DNA from: Sphingopyxis sp. YR583
GTDB taxonomy: Bacteria; Pseudomonadota; Alphaproteobacteria; Sphingomonadales; Sphingomonadaceae
Reading direction: 5' to 3'
Length of the DNA: 64,000 nt
NCBI RefSeq assembly: GCF_900108295.1
Contig: NZ_FNWK01000001.1
Location: 1-64,000, forward strand
The position numbers were made by a program, and so were the translations under genes. This document shows positions 59,143 through 64,000 of this stretch, one piece after another. The notes under the pieces were generated by a model. It saw only the letters and a program-made list of their open reading frames with translations, was not told where the DNA came from and did not search any database. Every line of letters starts with the position of its first letter. Positions within the stretch are counted from its first letter, which is position 1.

Positions 59143-61121
59143 CAATAGACCATCCCGAAGCCATAGAGATGGAAGGCGAGCGTTACCCAGACGAGCAGCA
59201 GTCCGGCGAGCGCGAGCAGCAGTGCGCCGAGCTTCATCGTCCAGCGACGTTTGTCCTTGATACCGAGCCACAGGTGCCAGCTCGCCGTGATCAGCAGGCC
59301 GAATGCGGCGAGCGGCGTCACGATACGCAGCAGCTGGATCAGCCAGTCGAGCGGACCGCCGATGCTGCCGATATCGGCCGAGAAGGCCGCGATCAGGCCG
59401 AACCAGCCGGCCAGCGCGCCGATCGCGAGCCATGCAAAGACGCGCGACAAGCGATAGGCGCGGAGCGACTTGCCCTGGAGGGCGAAGTCGGCCTTGAAGC
59501 TCCGGCGCACCAGCGCGCGCACCGGCCACGCCAGCGCGGCGAGCAGGATGATACCAAAGGCGAGGACGAGTGCCGGGTTGAGCCATGCCGCGTTCACTCC
59601 GAACGATGCGGGTTCGAACACCATGAAGGGCGAACCGCCGTCGACGCTCCAGCGCACGACGCGGCCGTCCTTGACTTCGGCCGCGACGCGTTCGCCGGTG
59701 CCGGTGTCGCGCCACACGAACGGCTCGACCTCGACCCAGTCGCGCGCGCCGGCCCCAAGGCCGTCGAGCGCAGGAAGCGTGATCTTGCCATCTTCGGTCA
59801 GCGAGATCGTCGTCTGGCCGAGCAGGCCGAACAGGCTCATGAAGTTGGTGAACGAGCCGCGACTGCTGATGTAGTTGCCGACCATCATCTGCGCGTGCTG
59901 CGCGGCGGTCTTCGCATCGACCTGACCGGGCTTTTCGGTTCCCGGCAGGTAGCGGTCGGCGAATTTGTGGAACAAAGCGCTACGGATCGCGCCGGCGTCG
60001 CCCTGTTTCCCGGCGCTGTTCATCGAGATGTAGACGCCGATATCGGCGTCAGGGAACAGCCACAGATAGGAATGGAACCAGACGGTATCGCCGCCATGCG
60101 CGATCGCGCGGTGGCCGTTGACCCATTGTTCGTAGAAACCGAGCGCCATGCTGTTGAGCGGACCGACGCCAGGTGCCTTGAAATCATGCATCTGCTTCGT
60201 AGTTTCGGGCTTGAGCAGCCCCGCGCCGTCGTTGAGGTGCGCGATCATGAATTTGCCCATGTCGGCGCCGCTGGCCGACAGGCTGCCGGCGGGCGCCGGG
60301 ATCACCATCTCGAACGGCTTGGCCTTCTGCGTGACGTCGGGATAGCCCTTCGACATATGCGGCGCGAGAGCCGCGGGAAGCGGCTGGCGGAACGACGAAT
60401 GCGTCATGTTCAGCGGTTTGAAGATGTGGTTTTCGATATAATTGTCGAACGGTTCGCCGCTGACACGCTCGACGATATAGCCGGCGAGCGCGGTGGCATA
60501 GTTCGAGTAAGCAGGCGTCGTACCCGGTGCGAAAACGCGATCAGGCAACGCGAGCGGCATCTGCTTTTTCAGCGTCATCACCGCCTTGGGATCGCTGCTG
60601 ATCAGGTAACGAACCGATTCCTGGAAACCCGCGGTGTGCGTCATGATGTTGCGCATCGTGATCGGCTTGCCCTGATAGGGCGGAATCTTGAAATCGAGAT
60701 AGGTGTTCACGTCCTTGTCGAGATCGATCTTGCCCGCCTCGACCTGCTGCATCACCGCGGTCCAGGTGAACAGCTTCGACACCGACCCCGGCCGGAACAG
60801 CGTGGTTTCGGGCAGCACCGGCGCGCGCTTGGCGACGTCGGAGAAGCCATAACCCTTTTCGAGGACGACCTGGTTGCCGCGCACGACAACGACGACCGCA
60901 CCCGGGATGCGCGCGCGTTCGAGCGCATAGGGCAGATAGCCGTCGAGCCAGGCCTCAAGATCCTTGGCATCAAGCGCAACTGGCGCCGCCGCGGTTTTCG
61001 CCACCGGAACGGCAGCCGCTTCGGCTTTCTTCACGGCGGGTGCCGGCACAGGCCCCTGCGCCGCCAGCGGCAGCGCGGCAAAAGCCGCCAGCCCGATCAT
61101 CGCCTTTCGGATGAAACGCAT
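59142..61121 (-). CDS. serine hydrolase with C-terminal membrane domain
   Basis: A 659-residue protein: signal peptide 1-21, an Ala/Pro/Lys-rich linker (25-50), a beta-lactamase-type domain with S113-V-S-K116 (FRPGSVSKLFTW), YSN (TPAYSNYATAL) and IAHGGDTVWFHS, then four to five membrane helices in about 490-655. The anchor suggests that it works on the outer face of the inner membrane. Context points to D-aminopeptidase or D,D-peptidase-like activity. First gene before dgcA. Start ATG 61121 after AAAGGGGAAA. Confidence 0.9.
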   Translation of the reverse strand: MRFIRKAMIGLAAFAALPLAAQGPVPAPAVKKAEAAAVPVAKTAAAPVALDAKDLEAWLDGYLPYALERARIPGAVVVVVRGNQVVLEKGYGFSDVAKRAPVLPETTLFRPGSVSKLFTWTAVMQQVEAGKIDLDKDVNTYLDFKIPPYQGKPITMRNIMTHTAGFQESVRYLISSDPKAVMTLKKQMPLALPDRVFAPGTTPAYSNYATALAGYIVERVSGEPFDNYIENHIFKPLNMTHSSFRQPLPAALAPHMSKGYPDVTQKAKPFEMVIPAPAGSLSASGADMGKFMIAHLNDGAGLLKPETTKQMHDFKAPGVGPLNSMALGFYEQWVNGHRAIAHGGDTVWFHSYLWLFPDADIGVYISMNSAGKQGDAGAIRSALFHKFADRYLPGTEKPGQVDAKTAAQHAQMMVGNYISSRGSFTNFMSLFGLLGQTTISLTEDGKITLPALDGLGAGARDWVEVEPFVWRDTGTGERVAAEVKDGRVVRWSVDGGSPFMVFEPASFGVNAAWLNPALVLAFGIILLAALAWPVRALVRRSFKADFALQGKSLRAYRLSRVFAWLAIGALAGWFGLIAAFSADIGSIGGPLDWLIQLLRIVTPLAAFGLLITASWHLWLGIKDKRRWTMKLGALLLALAGLLLVWVTLAFHLYGFGMVY

Positions 61122-61216
61122 CGCTTTCCCCTTTTCATTATCGCGGCCTGTCACATCTTGCAGCAAGCCGCGCGACCCCTTACCAAGGGACCAACATCTA
61201 TTGGCCCGATAGGGAC

Positions 61217-61244
61217 ATAATGATCCTGATTGGAAAATTGTCAA
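61217..61244 (-). promoter_or_regulatory. promoter/operator of the serine hydrolase-dgcA operon
   Basis: On the minus strand: TTGACA (61244-61239), 16-base spacer, CATTAT (61222-61217). CCTGATTGGAAAATTGTCAA (61225-61244) matches the site before the TonB receptor operon in 17 of 20 positions. It also ends seven bases before the XRE regulator start at 61252, so the same site could control that gene. Confidence 0.7.
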
Positions 61245-61251
61245 ATATGGA

Positions 61252-61887
61252 ATGGAAAAACTGATGGCGGATGGGGCGACGCCGCCGACGCTCGGCACAG
61301 TGATGAAGGGCATTCGTGCCCGCAACGGCTGGACACTCAAGGAAATGAGCGCGAAATCGGGCATCCCGGTCTCGACGCTTTCGAAGGTCGAACATGACCG
61401 GCTGACGCTGAGCTATGACAAGTTGCAGCAGCTCAGCCAGCGACTCAACCTTCGCATGTCCGATCTGTTTGCCGAGGATGAGGAAGATACGACGCCGCGC
61501 GTAACGGGGCGGCGCAGCATCGGGACGATCGAACGCGCCGCGCGCGTGACGACCGACAATTACGACTATCACTATCTGTGCACCGATTTGCGGCAAAAAC
61601 GGATGATCCCGATCATCACGCGCATACGTGCGCACAGCGCGCGCGAATTCGGCGAACTCGTCCATCATCAGGGCGAGGAGTTCATCTATGTCCTCGAAGG
61701 CCGGATCGAGGTGCACAGCGAATTTTACGACCCCGTCACGCTCGAGGTTGGTCAGGGCATCTATATCGATTCCTCGATGGGTCACGCCTATGTCGTCGCC
61801 GACGGATTTGAGGAGGCGCTGGTGCTCGGCGTCTGCTCGAGTGCCGACGACGGGCTGATGGACAGCTTGATGAGCTTGCACGGCTAA
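61252..61887 (+). CDS. XRE-cupin transcriptional regulator
   Basis: A 211-residue regulator. Residues 14-75 are an XRE helix-turn-helix (LKEMSAKSGIPVSTLSKVEH). Residues 115-205 are a cupin (HHQGEEFIYVLEGRIEVHSE, with conserved H and E; GIYIDSSMGHAYVVAD), which binds the small-molecule effector. Proteins of this type often regulate amino-acid or amine catabolism. It is divergent from the serine hydrolase-dgcA operon and 23 bases upstream of the D-aminoacylase-like gene, so it is the prime candidate regulator of the locus. ATG 61264 is an alternative start. Confidence 0.92.
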   Translation: MEKLMADGATPPTLGTVMKGIRARNGWTLKEMSAKSGIPVSTLSKVEHDRLTLSYDKLQQLSQRLNLRMSDLFAEDEEDTTPRVTGRRSIGTIERAARVTTDNYDYHYLCTDLRQKRMIPIITRIRAHSAREFGELVHHQGEEFIYVLEGRIEVHSEFYDPVTLEVGQGIYIDSSMGHAYVVADGFEEALVLGVCSSADDGLMDSLMSLHG

Positions 61888-61910
61888 CCCCCTTATCTGC
61901 GGAGAAATCA

Positions 61911-63601
<1,691 letters not shown>

Positions 63602-63605
<4 letters not shown>

Positions 63606-64000
63606 GCAGCGGCGAGCAACCGCCGCTGCTCGGCGGGTGACCTGAACAGGAAATCGTGCGGCAGACCGAGCCGGATGCTCGCCTGACAATGCGGTGCCGC
63701 GCGGTCGACATGGCGGTCGGCAAGCCGGCCGGCGATACGCAACGCCGTGCGGTCGAGCCGCGTCAGATCATAGCGCGGGCCAAGCTCGAGCTTGCGGCGG
63801 ATATGCCCCGGAAGCAGCGAGACCGAAGCACGCGCGATCGCGCGGTGGAGGAAGCGCGGGACGCCGGGCGCGGCGCGACCCGACTGGATAATATCGAGAA
63901 ATTCGAAGATGATCGGGTGCGGCTCGAAGTGCGGTTCGAGATCGTCCATCATCGCCATGAAGGCATCGACGGTGGACGGCGTATGCCGCGCACCGAACTC
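63602..64000 (-). CDS. oxygenase MpaB family protein (DUF2236), C-terminal part
   Basis: The last 132 residues of a protein that continues past the right edge; the frame is open to base 64000. HPIIFEFLDIIQSGRAAPG and the end CQASIRLGLPHDFLFRSP fit the C-terminal region of DUF2236/MpaB-type haem oxygenases. The conserved histidine region lies outside the window. It converges with the D-aminoacylase-like gene, overlapping it by four bases at the stop codons. Confidence 0.7.

Noticed and set aside
59133..61220. 695-codon open frame on the plus strand opposite the serine hydrolase gene
   Set aside because: Same effect; the minus-strand product has signal peptide, SxxK motif and membrane helices, while the plus-strand reading is Arg/Glu/Asp-rich noise.

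Overview
The window is about 64 kb of GC-rich alphaproteobacterial chromosome. Gene content (exosortase-type PEP-CTERM substrate, TonB-dependent receptor next to secreted serine hydrolases, many one-gene ATGA/GTGA couplings, many sphingomonad-style small proteins) points to Sphingomonadales, most likely a Sphingopyxis-like organism; this is inference from protein character, not a database match. I saw no rRNA, tRNA, insertion sequence, prophage or CRISPR array.

Layout. 0.1-5.7 kb: small hypothetical proteins, a T4 Rnl1-like RNA ligase with its own terminator, a LuxR-type regulator, a YceI protein and a periplasmic rhodanese. 5.7-7.5 kb: leuA (2-isopropylmalate synthase) behind a leucine-rich leader peptide. 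7.5-10.9 kb: a lower-GC hypothetical gene, several small unknown genes, then a cold-shock protein / IF-1 cluster. 10.9-19.3 kb: AraC regulator and SDR (divergent), a PEP-CTERM anchored protein, an ECF42-type sigma factor operon (YCII protein, sigma, DUF6445), a GlxA-type regulator, an esterase and a membrane protein. 19.3-21.1 kb: tesB, nusG, secE. 21.2-30.3 kb: a GPH-type transporter, then a complete tripartite RND efflux system under a divergent TetR regulator with a perfect palindrome between them, and an AlkD-like protein. 30.3-39.7 kb: a class A penicillin-binding protein, a patatin, two alpha/beta hydrolases and a two-component set (FixJ-like regulator, single receiver, PAS histidine kinase). 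39.9-50.4 kb: redox and electrophile-defence genes (SDR, ferritin-like/CDGSH fusion, MocR regulator, azoreductase, two NmrA-like paralogues, OsmC fusion, glutathione transferase, AhpD-like protein). 50.8-63.6 kb: a coherent locus for D-glutamate / D-amino-acid peptide use. 63.6 kb to the edge: the C-terminal part of an MpaB-type oxygenase.

The most interesting block is 50.8-63.6 kb. A TonB receptor, DgcN-like acetyltransferase, YkvI-like transporter, secreted serine hydrolase and M19 dipeptidase lipoprotein form one tightly coupled operon; a second serine hydrolase and a DgcA-like racemase form another. The two operons carry an almost identical promoter/operator (17 of 20 bases), one copy lying just upstream of an XRE-cupin regulator that is followed by a D-aminoacylase homologue lacking the usual HxH metal motif. 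Together they suggest outer-membrane uptake of D-residue-containing peptides, periplasmic hydrolysis, import, and conversion of D-glutamate to N-acetyl-L-glutamate.
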